From Nitrospinota bacterium (GTDB lineage Bacteria > Nitrospinota_A > UBA7883 > JACRLM01), in the NCBI GenBank assembly GCA_016208975.1, contig JACQXA010000004.1, positions 186,001 to 250,000 of the forward strand: a DNA stretch of 64,000 nt. Reading direction: 5' to 3'. The notes below the pieces were generated by a model, which did no database searches, was not told the origin of the DNA, and was given only the letters and a program-made list of their open reading frames with translations. This document shows positions 41,955 through 50,551 of this stretch, one piece after another. Both the position numbers and the translations under genes were made by a program. How positions within the stretch are numbered: the stretch's first letter is position 1; every line of letters starts with the position of its first letter.

Positions 41955-43697
41955 CTACTCCTCCAATCCGGCCCAAAGCTCATTGGCCCGCGCCATCTCC
42001 ACGGCGCGCAGGCCTTCTATAAACTTTTCCAGCGGCATGGCGCCCAAATCTTTCCCGGTCCGCAAACGGACGGCCACGGCGCCGCTTTCGGCCTCCCGTC
42101 CGCCCACCACCAGCATGTAGGGGATCTTCATAAGCTGGGCGCTCCGGATTTTTTTCTGCACCCGCTCGGCGGAATCGTCCACCTCGGCGCGAACCCCCGC
42201 GGCTATTAACCTGTCCTTCAAACCTCTGGAGTATTCGTTCTGCCCGTCGGTGATGGGCAAAACGATGGCCTGCGTCGGAGCCAGCCACGCGGGGAAGGCG
42301 CCCATGGTGTGTTCTATGAGTATGCCGATGAACCGCTCCAGCGAGCCGAATATGGCGCGGTGAACCATGGCGGGCCGTTGCATGCTCCCGTCCGGCGCCA
42401 CATATTCCAGCCCGAACCGCTCCGGCAGGAAAAAGTCCACCTGCGCCGTGCCCAACTGCCACTGGCGGCCGATGCAGTCTTTCACGTTGAACTCTATCTT
42501 CGGCCCGTAGAAAGCGCCTTCCTTGTCTTTTATCTTGTAGGCCAGCCCTTTTTCATCCAGCGACTCCTTCAGCACCTCTGTCGCCATGTCCCACACCGCC
42601 GGGTCGCCAATGGCCTTGTCCGGCCTGGTGGCGATGTATATGACATACTCGTTGAAGCCGAAATCGCGATAGACCTCTATGGTGTAGTCCACGATATCTT
42701 TAATCTCGGCTTTCAGGTCATCCATCGAACAATAAACATGGGCGTCGTCCTGGGTGAAGGCGCGCACCCGGAACAGGCCGTGTAGCACGCCGGAGAGCTC
42801 ATGCCTATGCACCAGGCCGAATTCCGCCACGCGCATGGGCAGGTCGCGGTAGGAGCGCAGTTCTTCTTTGTAAAGCAACATGGCGCCGGGGCAGTTCATG
42901 GGCTTTATGGCGAACTGCCGCTCGTCCACCGTGGAGAAATACATGTTCTCCCGGTAATACTCCGCATGACCGGAGGTATGCCACAGGTCTTCCACCAGCA
43001 TTTGCGGGGTGGATACCTCCACATAACTCCGGGCGGCGTTTTTCTTGCGGTTATAGTCTATTAGCAGGTTGAAAATGGTCTTGCCCGAAGGGAGCATGAA
43101 GGGGAACCCCGGCCCCTCGTCGCGCCAGGTGAACAGTTTTAGCTGTTTGGCCAGCAGGCGGTGATCCCGTTTCTTGGCCTCCTCCATCATTTTCTCGTAG
43201 GCGTCCAGCTCCGCTTGGGTGGGGAAACAAAGGCCGTACACCCGCTGGAGCGGCTCGTTTTTCGCGTCCCCCAGCCAATAGCTTCCGGACACCTTGTTCA
43301 ACCTGAACGCGCCGATATCCCTGGTATTCTCCACGTGGGGGCCACGGCACAGGTCCAAAAACCCGGCCTGACGGTAGATAGACACGCTCTTCTCGTCCTT
43401 GAGCATGGTTTCAAGGGTGATGGCCTTGAATTTCTGCCCCGCGAACATCTTCAGCGCCTCCTCGCGGGCGGTCTCCTCCCGCGTGAACGGATGTCCCCCT
43501 TTGGCTATCTCCTTCATCACCTTTTCTATCTTTGGCAGGTCCGCCTCGGTAAGGGAGTGGGATGGTATTTTGACGTCGTAATAGAAACCGTCCTCAGTCT
43601 CCGGCCCGTAGGCGAACTGGGCGTCGGGATAAAGCCTCTGAATGGCTTCGGCCATCACGTGCGCCGCCGAATGGCGCATGGCGTGAACATCGGTCAT
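41955..43697 (-). CDS. thrS: Threonyl-tRNA synthetase lacking the TGS domain
   Basis: Charges tRNA-Thr. The 580-residue chain begins at the editing domain: HSAAHVM gives His9 and His13. The class II catalytic core includes MLVEDLWHTSGHAEYYRENMY, KPMNCPGAML, the motif 2 stretch FRVRAFTQDDAH and motif 3 REAESGAVAVRLR-like C-terminal anticodon part. Typical enzymes are about 640 residues and carry an extra N-terminal TGS domain of about 60 residues. Here a TAG stop stands directly before the ATG, with AGGAG upstream, so the absence is real, not a start error. Editing residues are intact. Confidence 0.95.
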   Translation of the reverse strand: MTDVHAMRHSAAHVMAEAIQRLYPDAQFAYGPETEDGFYYDVKIPSHSLTEADLPKIEKVMKEIAKGGHPFTREETAREEALKMFAGQKFKAITLETMLKDEKSVSIYRQAGFLDLCRGPHVENTRDIGAFRLNKVSGSYWLGDAKNEPLQRVYGLCFPTQAELDAYEKMMEEAKKRDHRLLAKQLKLFTWRDEGPGFPFMLPSGKTIFNLLIDYNRKKNAARSYVEVSTPQMLVEDLWHTSGHAEYYRENMYFSTVDERQFAIKPMNCPGAMLLYKEELRSYRDLPMRVAEFGLVHRHELSGVLHGLFRVRAFTQDDAHVYCSMDDLKAEIKDIVDYTIEVYRDFGFNEYVIYIATRPDKAIGDPAVWDMATEVLKESLDEKGLAYKIKDKEGAFYGPKIEFNVKDCIGRQWQLGTAQVDFFLPERFGLEYVAPDGSMQRPAMVHRAIFGSLERFIGILIEHTMGAFPAWLAPTQAIVLPITDGQNEYSRGLKDRLIAAGVRAEVDDSAERVQKKIRSAQLMKIPYMLVVGGREAESGAVAVRLRTGKDLGAMPLEKFIEGLRAVEMARANELWAGLEE

Positions 43698-43732
43698 CTA
43701 ACGCAAAGCTCCTAATCTTGTTTAAGGGGACT

Positions 43733-43738
43733 ATTATA
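43733..43738 (-). promoter_or_regulatory. -10 element upstream of thrS
   Basis: On the minus strand a perfect TATAAT stands about 35 bases before the thrS start. No good -35 hexamer is found at the proper distance, so it is only a candidate. No T-box-like leader structure is visible. Confidence 0.35.
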
Positions 43739-43777
43739 AATGACAGACGCCCCAACCGGGAGCCTAAGGCGCGAAAA

Positions 43778-44386
43778 TTACCAGATAGCTTCCCCTTTAC
43801 CCTGCCGGATAAGCTGGGGCTCCGCCCGGGTAAGGTCCAGCACTGTGGAGGGTTCGGAGCTCAACGGCCCCACGGAAAGGGCCAGATCCACCGCCGACGA
43901 GAAATTTACAGGCAGGTCGGCCGGGTCTGTAATAGGCTCGTCCCCGGAAAAGTTCACAGAGGTGGTTACTATGGGCCTGCCCACAAGCCCCACAAGCTTT
44001 GAGCATATGGCGTTGCCTGGGATACGCACCCCCACGGTGTTGCGCTTGCTGGTGATTTTTTTTGGAAGGCCGGTTTTGCGCGCCTCAAGTATGAAAGTGT
44101 ACGGCCCTGGCAACAGCCTGTTCATAAGGCGATAGGCCCAGTTGGACACGAAGGCGAACTCGCTTATCTGCGCCACATTTTCGCAGATGAACGAAAAGGG
44201 TTTTCCCGGCTCCCTTTCTTTTATCCTGGCCAGTTTTTCAATGGCGGTCTTGGAGTAAACGTCGCATCCCAGGCCGTATATGGTATCGGTTGGGTAGATG
44301 ATGGTTCCGCCAGCCAACACCATATCCGCCGCTTCCTTCAGCGATGAGTAGTCGGGCCTGTCCGGGCGCATGTGCAAAGTTTTCAT
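43778..44386 (-). CDS. YciO/Sua5/YrdC-family protein
   Basis: A 202-residue protein with the YrdC fold. It opens with MKTLHMRPDRPDY and AGGTIIYPTDTIYGLGCD, continues with FSFICENVAQISEFAFV and NRLLPGPYTFIL, and ends with STVLDLTRAEPQLIRQGKG. The pattern is closer to E. coli YciO than to TsaC, so it may be the paralogue instead of the t6A threonylcarbamoyl-AMP synthase. TsaE (25034-25537) shows that the t6A pathway exists here. It is transcribed toward thrS. Confidence 0.88.
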   Translation of the reverse strand: MKTLHMRPDRPDYSSLKEAADMVLAGGTIIYPTDTIYGLGCDVYSKTAIEKLARIKEREPGKPFSFICENVAQISEFAFVSNWAYRLMNRLLPGPYTFILEARKTGLPKKITSKRNTVGVRIPGNAICSKLVGLVGRPIVTTSVNFSGDEPITDPADLPVNFSSAVDLALSVGPLSSEPSTVLDLTRAEPQLIRQGKGEAIW

Positions 44387-44483
44387 CGTGCCAGCGTAAA
44401 TAGCCTGTGTGATTCAAGATGGTACGGCAGAGCGGGCCGGATGTCAAAACCGTAGTTACGAATTGTAACAATTTATTTACCTG

Positions 44484-45695
44484 TTACCGCCCCTCCCGTA
44501 TGAACCTCGCTTCCACTTTCGACCCACCGGCTATCTCCGTAACTCCCACCGGAACCTTTATCAACCCGTTGGCGGCGGTAAGCGCATGAAAATGGCCAGA
44601 CCCCTGGTAACGCACCTTTTCGGCAATAAACCCCCCATCCCGCCACACAAGGTTTACAGGAACATACTCCTCCCTCTCCCCTTTCTTCCGCTTGAAGTTG
44701 AAAAATAGCGTGGTCTCCACTTGTAATCTACCTGCGGGAGTATCGCCCTCGAATAACGCCAGGGCGTTGCGGATGAACAGCTCAAAGATCACCGCTGTTG
44801 ATACTGGATTGCCCGGCAGTCCGAACACATATTTTCCATCATCGGCGGCGCCGAAGGTGAGCGGCTTGCCCGGCCGGACCCGGACGTTGCGGAAAAGTAT
44901 TTTATAGCCAGCTTTATCCAGGGCCTCAGGCACATAATCCCTATCCCCTTCCGAAACGCCACCGGAGATAAGCAGGAAATCGTGTTTCTTGCCTTCGGCC
45001 ATTTTTTGCGCCAAATCGTCCCGCTCGTCTTTGGCTATGCCAAGCAGGCTTGGGGTGATTCCCACGGCCTTCAACTGGGCGGCCAGCGAGTACTGGTTGC
45101 TATCCCTTATCTTGCCGGGTTGAGGTTTAACCGATGGCGGCACAAGTTCATCCCCTGTGGCCAGCACAGCAACCGATGGAAGGCGGAACACCGGTACAGG
45201 CTCGGCCCCTACTGCCGCCAGAGCGGATATCTCAGGGAACTCCAGCCTTGTACCCGCCGGAAGTACCAAGTCACCCTTGCGCAGATCCTCACCCATTTTT
45301 GCGACGTTTAACCCGGACGCCGATTTTTCGAGGATTTGCGCCATTTTGCCCACTTCCACAAACCCGCCGGTTTTTTCCACCTGGATAACCGCGTCGGCCC
45401 CTTCAGGCAGAGGGGCTCCGGTCATCACCCGGCTCACTTTCCCGGCTGTGAGGGCAACTTTTGGGAACGCGCCCGCGGGCACATATTCGCAAACTTCGTA
45501 TTTCCCCGGCCCGTCGGAGGAAACAATGGCGTATCCATCCATGGTCACCCGGTTGAAGGGTGGGATGTCCACATCAGACAACACCGGCGCCGCCAAAACC
45601 CTTCCAGCCGCTTGCGACAGCGGTACATTTTCCACCGCGCTGGTGGGTTTTACAGCCCCTGCGATTATTTCCCGCGCCTGCTCAACAGTAATCAT
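44484..45695 (-). CDS. moeA: Molybdopterin molybdenumtransferase
   Basis: Inserts molybdate (or tungstate) into adenylylated molybdopterin to complete the cofactor. Features are VPLSQAAGRVLA, DIPPFNRVTMDGYA, VMTGAPLPEGADAVIQVE, VAVLATGDELV, the catalytic region ISGGVSEGDRDYVPEAL and LPGNPVSTAVIFELF. The length of 403 residues is standard. The start shares one base with the end of the methyltransferase gene (TAATG), so they are coupled. Other mo genes are not in the window, but molybdoenzymes must be made by the cell. Confidence 0.95.
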   Translation of the reverse strand: MITVEQAREIIAGAVKPTSAVENVPLSQAAGRVLAAPVLSDVDIPPFNRVTMDGYAIVSSDGPGKYEVCEYVPAGAFPKVALTAGKVSRVMTGAPLPEGADAVIQVEKTGGFVEVGKMAQILEKSASGLNVAKMGEDLRKGDLVLPAGTRLEFPEISALAAVGAEPVPVFRLPSVAVLATGDELVPPSVKPQPGKIRDSNQYSLAAQLKAVGITPSLLGIAKDERDDLAQKMAEGKKHDFLLISGGVSEGDRDYVPEALDKAGYKILFRNVRVRPGKPLTFGAADDGKYVFGLPGNPVSTAVIFELFIRNALALFEGDTPAGRLQVETTLFFNFKRKKGEREEYVPVNLVWRDGGFIAEKVRYQGSGHFHALTAANGLIKVPVGVTEIAGGSKVEARFIREGR

Positions 45696-46435
45696 TATTT
45701 GCCCCTTAATGCCATGAGAGCGGTCATGCCCTTCACGATTTCCCTTCGAACCACCGCAAATCCGGTGGTTTTCAACATTCGTTCCACTTCATCAGCAGAA
45801 AACCGGAGTTTGTGATAGTTACTTTTGCTTAACAGCCACCCGGCTGGCGTCCTTAAATACAGTAGATCGTAAACATTTACCCGACTTGGCTCGTACTCCA
45901 GAAAGCAGGTTAAAATACGGTCGGCATCGGCCTGTACCGGGATGAACCGTTGTTCGCCAAAACGCTCCACCGACAGGTCCCTGTAAGTTATCAGAAACTT
46001 TCCGTTTGGCGAAAGCGCGTTGTAAATATTTTTAAACAGCTCCCTCGCCGACTCAAGGGAGGGAAGATGCGTGAGAGTGTCCCCCATCAGCGTTACAAGC
46101 TCCACCGGGTGGCCGCCAAAGTTTTCAGGCTCGAGGATGTCGCCATGAACTATGGTCACAAGGGCGTTCCCGGCGTTGGCGCGAAACTCCTCCAGAAGTT
46201 TTTCGCACAAATCCACCGCCCTTACGCTAAAACCCCTTCGGGATAGCGCAATGGAACCGAATCCCGGGCCTGCTCCCAGATCCAGCGCCTGGCCCTTCTG
46301 TTTCGGCGATATGTCCCAGGCGTCAAAAAATTCCAGGTTTTCGGCGATTTTGTTTTCCCGCCCGCCGCTCATCCATGTATAGTGGCTGGCGAGAAAATTG
46401 TTATAGTGGGCTGACACGCCGGACATCTTGGCCAA
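45695..46435 (-). CDS. Class I SAM-dependent methyltransferase
   Basis: A 246-residue methyltransferase of the Rossmann type. Motif I is ALDLGAGPGFGSIALSRRG, the acid after strand 2 is AVDLCEKLLEEF, and motif IV is LVTLMGDTLTHLPSLE. The middle and end (YRDLSVERFGEQRFIP; YHKLRFSADEVERMLKTTGF) are typical of small-molecule methyltransferases with broad annotation. The substrate is unknown. It is coupled to moeA, which hints at but does not prove a functional tie. Confidence 0.8.
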   Translation of the reverse strand: MAKMSGVSAHYNNFLASHYTWMSGGRENKIAENLEFFDAWDISPKQKGQALDLGAGPGFGSIALSRRGFSVRAVDLCEKLLEEFRANAGNALVTIVHGDILEPENFGGHPVELVTLMGDTLTHLPSLESARELFKNIYNALSPNGKFLITYRDLSVERFGEQRFIPVQADADRILTCFLEYEPSRVNVYDLLYLRTPAGWLLSKSNYHKLRFSADEVERMLKTTGFAVVRREIVKGMTALMALRGK

Positions 46436-46510
46436 GGCCTTTCTTAAAGATAACTAATTAAAAACCAATATCTCCTTGCGGGATTATATTAAAGATAGGG
46501 GGGTTTGTAT

Positions 46511-46858
46511 ATGAAGGCTACCATGGAAGGGCCGAAGCGGCTTCGAGCCCATTCGAGGGTGCCGAGCGTAAAGCTCACCGCTATTGATATGCTGGGTGAA
46601 TTCGGCGAAGTGGCCGAATCCACCATGGGCCGAACCCTTAACATATCCGAAGGCGGCATGATGCTGGAACTCACCCGCCCCCTGCCCCTGCTGTCGGAAG
46701 TCACGCTAAACGTGGCTTTCGAGAAGGACATTATCCCGTTGTCAGGCCAGATAGTGCATCTGAAGGTCAACGACGAGGGGCGTATAGAGGCGGGCATCCG
46801 GTTTACCAGGATGGACGAAATCGCCCGGGAAAAATTGCGGAGGAACATCAGGCATTAG
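46511..46858 (+). CDS. PilZ-domain protein
   Basis: Stand-alone PilZ domain of 115 residues, a cyclic-di-GMP receptor. The two binding motifs are present: RxxxR as RAHSR (12-16) and the (D/N)xSxxG type as NISEGG. The ATG at 46511 follows a run of G residues; a TTG two codons earlier is possible. Targets are unknown; PilZ proteins often control motility, pili or exopolysaccharide. The HD-GYP protein at 27890 would destroy its ligand. It is convergent with ispD, with a short gap. Confidence 0.85.
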   Translation: MKATMEGPKRLRAHSRVPSVKLTAIDMLGEFGEVAESTMGRTLNISEGGMMLELTRPLPLLSEVTLNVAFEKDIIPLSGQIVHLKVNDEGRIEAGIRFTRMDEIAREKLRRNIRH

Positions 46859-46889
46859 GCGCCTGAGGGGGGTTTTAAAGCGCGGCGGA

Positions 46890-47594
46890 TTACTGCGCCA
46901 AGATCGGCAGAAGGGCGGCCGCCACGCGCAAATCATCGGGGGTGGTGATTTTTATATTTGTCTCCGCCCCTTCAACGATGCAGGTTTTTATCCCAGCCCG
47001 TTCGGTGAGTGAAGACTCGTCGGAACCGGTGAACCCGTCCCTCGCCGCCGCTTCAAACGCCTGTTTCAACACATTGTAATCAAAGGCTTGGGGGGTTTGT
47101 ATCCTCACCACATCTTCCCGGTCCACGCTTCCGGTTATGATCCCGTTCCGCGCCTGTTTCAACGTGTCCTTTACCTTTATGGCCACGGTGGCGGCGCCAT
47201 GTTCATGGGCGGCGGCCAGGGTTTGGGCCACCATTTCGATGGTGATAAAGGGCCGTACCCCGTCGTGGATTAGCACCAGCCCGGTGTCCACCGAAAGCGC
47301 GTTGAAACCGAGGCGGACAGAATCCTGCCGGGCCGCGCCGCCCGCCACGATATTTGAAACTTTCTGGAACCCGAGGTTTTCAACAATCTCCCTGCGGCAA
47401 AACTCCAGGTTTTCAACGGGAGCCACCAATATGATCTCGTCCACCAGCGGAGAGGATTCAAGCACAGCAAGAGGGTAATAAACAATGGGTTTGCCGTTGA
47501 GCGACAGGAACTGCTTGAGTCCTCCCATCCCCATGCGGGTTCCAGCGCCGCCCGCAGGCACAATGGCCGCCACTTTTCGGTTCTCGAAAGGCAT
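46890..47594 (-). CDS. ispD: 2-C-methyl-D-erythritol 4-phosphate cytidylyltransferase
   Basis: Third enzyme of the MEP pathway, forming CDP-methylerythritol from the product of Dxr. The nucleotide-binding start AAIVPAGGAGTRMGMGGLKQFL, the motif VLIHDGVRPF, KVKDTLKQ and the C-terminal RIQTPQAFDYNVL are diagnostic. The 234 residues match the family. It starts one base after the stop of the large helicase gene and ends that operon. ispF is not visible here. Confidence 0.95.
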   Translation of the reverse strand: MPFENRKVAAIVPAGGAGTRMGMGGLKQFLSLNGKPIVYYPLAVLESSPLVDEIILVAPVENLEFCRREIVENLGFQKVSNIVAGGAARQDSVRLGFNALSVDTGLVLIHDGVRPFITIEMVAQTLAAAHEHGAATVAIKVKDTLKQARNGIITGSVDREDVVRIQTPQAFDYNVLKQAFEAAARDGFTGSDESSLTERAGIKTCIVEGAETNIKITTPDDLRVAAALLPILAQ

Positions 47595-47595
47595 T

Positions 47596-50550
47596 TTAGA
47601 ACTTTATCTTCCTTTGTGGAGCCGTCTTGGCCTGTTGGGCCGCTGAGGCGATTATCTTGTCCAAATCCCACTCCAGTTGGAGCCGCACGGCCTCGCCGCT
47701 TTTCATACGGTATATCAAATGCTGGTTCTCCAGCCCGAACTCGAACAGCGTTTTGGTAACCTCCACGTCAGACTCGCAATACACGGCCACCATCTCGTGC
47801 TCGCCATCGGCCCACCATTTCAGCGACTGCAATCCATCGGCGGTCTTGCCCCGGTTCAGCGTTGCCGTGGCCAGATGGTCCAGGCTAAGCCTGTGCCCCA
47901 GCCGGTTCCACACGTCCAGCATTATGTCGAAATTTTTCGTTTCGCGTTTTAAGTCCGCCTTTGTGTATGCGGCCAGAACCCCATAGTCGAACCTCACATG
48001 GTTGAATCCCACCACCAGGTCCGCCTCGATAAGTTTTTCAATCAGCCCAGGCGCGTCTTTCTCCCAGTAGCGGATGTACTTTTTTTCGATGGAATCGTAC
48101 ACCACGCCAACGGCCAGCCTCATGGCGTCCAGCTTGTCCCAACCGCCCACCTCGTTGGCGCCTTTCTGGGTCTCCAGGTCGAAAAACACTATGCGCTTGT
48201 CAGGCGCCGGGTTGTAGTACACGGTTTCTTCCTTCACTGATGGAGTGGTTAACGGGGCGGTAACGGTTATGTCCGGCCCCGCCCGCTCTCCCGACGGTTT
48301 TTTAATTCCGCAGATATATTCCAGTATCAACTTCGCCCCCCGTTTGTCCAGCGGCTTGTTGCCGGAGCCGCATTTTGGTGAGTGGATGCACGAGGGGCAC
48401 CCTTCGTCGCACGGGCATTCCGAAACCAACTTTAAAGTATCCCGCCAAAGGTCTTCGGCTTGGTTGAACCCTGCCTCGGACAACCCTACCCCGCCCGGAT
48501 AACCGTCGTAGAAGAATATGGCCGGTTTGCCGATCCCCGGATAGTGCGGATATGAAATGCCGCCGATATCGTCCCTGTCGCACAGGGCAAACAGGGGGAA
48601 CAGGGCTATGGAGGCGTGTTCGAAGGCGTGGATGCCCCCCATAAAACCGTACCCGCGCCGTTCCACCTCTTCACGGGTGGCGTCGTCCAGCTCTATCCAG
48701 AACCCCACGGTTTCAAACTCGGTTAAGGGCATGGAAAGGTCGAACACACCCAGCGATTCCTGACCGAAGATGGAGCGTTTCTCATAACCTGTCACCTGTT
48801 CGGTAACTTTCAGCCTGCCCAGGCTAACCTTGTAGCCGCCCACCTGTTTGACGTTTAAAGTTTCCAGTATCTCCGTCTCTTTCTCGCTCCTGGGCCGGGT
48901 GTAGTATCGTTCGTCCATGGGGGCAACGTGGATGGCCTTCTTCTCCAAATCCAGCTTTTTGACGATGTATTGCCTTCCCATGTGGAGATACACCGCCCCC
49001 TCATGCCCCTCGGAATAGACCCGGGAGCCGGATATTTTGCCGATAACGGTTTTTCCGTCGGGGCCGAAAATGGCGAAAGTCTCCCCGGCGGAACGGATGT
49101 CCACATCCCTCCAAGGGCGCAATCTGCGGGAGAGCCAGCGGCTGTTTTCGATGGATAACGCCAGTTTTCCTTCCCCTTCCATTTCCGCGAAAAGCGTTTT
49201 GAACGTTGTTGGGTTGAACTGTTTATCCTCCGGTGTTATGGGAAGCTCCGCCGCGGCGCAGGCGATGTGGGCTTTTAGAATGTTCACGTTGCCCGGATCC
49301 AAAATGGCCGCCTCGAAACCCCGGTTGAAAAAATCGTCCGGGTTCTTAATGAAATGCTGGTCCAGCGCGTCGGGCTGGGCCACCATGATTATCAGGAACT
49401 CCCGGTCGCCCCGGCCCACGCGGCCGCCCCTCTGCCAGGTGTTTATGATGGAGCCGGGGTATCCCACAAGAACGCACACGTCCAGCCCGCCGATGTCCAC
49501 CCCCATCTCCAGCGCCGAGGTGGTTATAACCCCGTCCATCTTGCCGGTGAACAGGTCGTTCTCTATTTTCCGGCGCTCCTCGGGCAGGAACCCGGCGCGA
49601 TAGTTGCCTATCCGCCCCGCCAGCTCCGGCTCGGCCTGGATGGACCAGGTGTATATAAGCTCCGTTATCTTCCGCGCCTTGGTGAACGCTATCGTCTTGA
49701 ACCCGGCGTTCACCGAATAGCGGAACAGCCGGGAAGCGTCGGTGTATGGGCTACCCTCGGTGTTGTAGAAAATAAAATGCCCGCCGGGACGCGGCGCGCC
49801 GGAATTGTCCACCACCGTGAACATTTTTCCTGTGAGGGTTTCGGCGAAGGATCCGGGATTTTTTATGGTGGCCGAGCAGGCGATGAACGACGGGTTGGAG
49901 CGGTAACTTTCGGTGATCCGCGCCAGGCGGCGGAACACCTGCGCCACGTGGGAGCCGAACACGCCCCGGTATGTATGCGCCTCGTCCACCACGATGTACT
50001 TGAGCCGCTTGAAAAACTCCTCCCATTTGCCGTGGCCGGGGAGCATGGACAGGTGAAGCATGTCCGGATTGGTGAAGATCACCCTGGGCACGGAGGTCAT
50101 TATCCTCTTGCGGACGTGGGGCCGCACGTCCCCGTCAAAAACTTCCGCCTGGATTCCCTGGGGCAGTCCGTAGCAAAGCTCGTTGAACGATTTTAGCTGG
50201 TCCCGCGCCAGAGCCTTCAACGGGAACAGGAAAAGCGCCGTGGAGTTTTTATCGTTGAGGATTTCGTTTATGACCGGAACGGTGTAACACAGGGTTTTCC
50301 CCGAAGCGGTGGGAGTGGCCACGATGACGTTCTCCCCCCGGATGGCGGACTCAATAGCCTGGGCCTGATGGCTATACACCCTGGAAAGGCCCATACCAGA
50401 CAGCTTTTGCCTTAGCGCCGGATGGATGTTTTCGGGCAGATCGGCGTAATCGGGAGTTTTTCCGGGGATGGCTCGGTGATGGATTATGTTGGCGCCGATC
50501 TCCCGGCGCCGCTTCAGTTCCTCGATAAAGTCGGAAACGGCGAAGGCCAT
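47596..50550 (-). CDS. MrfA-type helicase fused to a DEDD exonuclease-like domain
   Basis: A 984-residue protein. The N-terminal half is a superfamily 2 helicase: TASGKT at 81-86, DEAH at 189-192 (VVDEAH), then the second RecA lobe with ITTSALEMGVDIGGLDV and QRGGRVGRGD. The middle part is of DUF1998 type with four Cys in CPCDEGCPSCIHSPKC, which is found in MrfA/YprA and may bind metal. Residues 781-984 form an exonuclease-like domain with acids Asp791 and Glu793 (FFDLET), Asp855 (FNHVRFDYG) and Asp928 (YCESDV). In Bacillus the two activities are separate proteins, MrfA and MrfB, that repair mitomycin damage. It starts directly after aroC. Confidence 0.88.
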   Translation of the reverse strand: MAFAVSDFIEELKRRREIGANIIHHRAIPGKTPDYADLPENIHPALRQKLSGMGLSRVYSHQAQAIESAIRGENVIVATPTASGKTLCYTVPVINEILNDKNSTALFLFPLKALARDQLKSFNELCYGLPQGIQAEVFDGDVRPHVRKRIMTSVPRVIFTNPDMLHLSMLPGHGKWEEFFKRLKYIVVDEAHTYRGVFGSHVAQVFRRLARITESYRSNPSFIACSATIKNPGSFAETLTGKMFTVVDNSGAPRPGGHFIFYNTEGSPYTDASRLFRYSVNAGFKTIAFTKARKITELIYTWSIQAEPELAGRIGNYRAGFLPEERRKIENDLFTGKMDGVITTSALEMGVDIGGLDVCVLVGYPGSIINTWQRGGRVGRGDREFLIIMVAQPDALDQHFIKNPDDFFNRGFEAAILDPGNVNILKAHIACAAAELPITPEDKQFNPTTFKTLFAEMEGEGKLALSIENSRWLSRRLRPWRDVDIRSAGETFAIFGPDGKTVIGKISGSRVYSEGHEGAVYLHMGRQYIVKKLDLEKKAIHVAPMDERYYTRPRSEKETEILETLNVKQVGGYKVSLGRLKVTEQVTGYEKRSIFGQESLGVFDLSMPLTEFETVGFWIELDDATREEVERRGYGFMGGIHAFEHASIALFPLFALCDRDDIGGISYPHYPGIGKPAIFFYDGYPGGVGLSEAGFNQAEDLWRDTLKLVSECPCDEGCPSCIHSPKCGSGNKPLDKRGAKLILEYICGIKKPSGERAGPDITVTAPLTTPSVKEETVYYNPAPDKRIVFFDLETQKGANEVGGWDKLDAMRLAVGVVYDSIEKKYIRYWEKDAPGLIEKLIEADLVVGFNHVRFDYGVLAAYTKADLKRETKNFDIMLDVWNRLGHRLSLDHLATATLNRGKTADGLQSLKWWADGEHEMVAVYCESDVEVTKTLFEFGLENQHLIYRMKSGEAVRLQLEWDLDKIIASAAQQAKTAPQRKIKF

Positions 50551-50551
50551 T

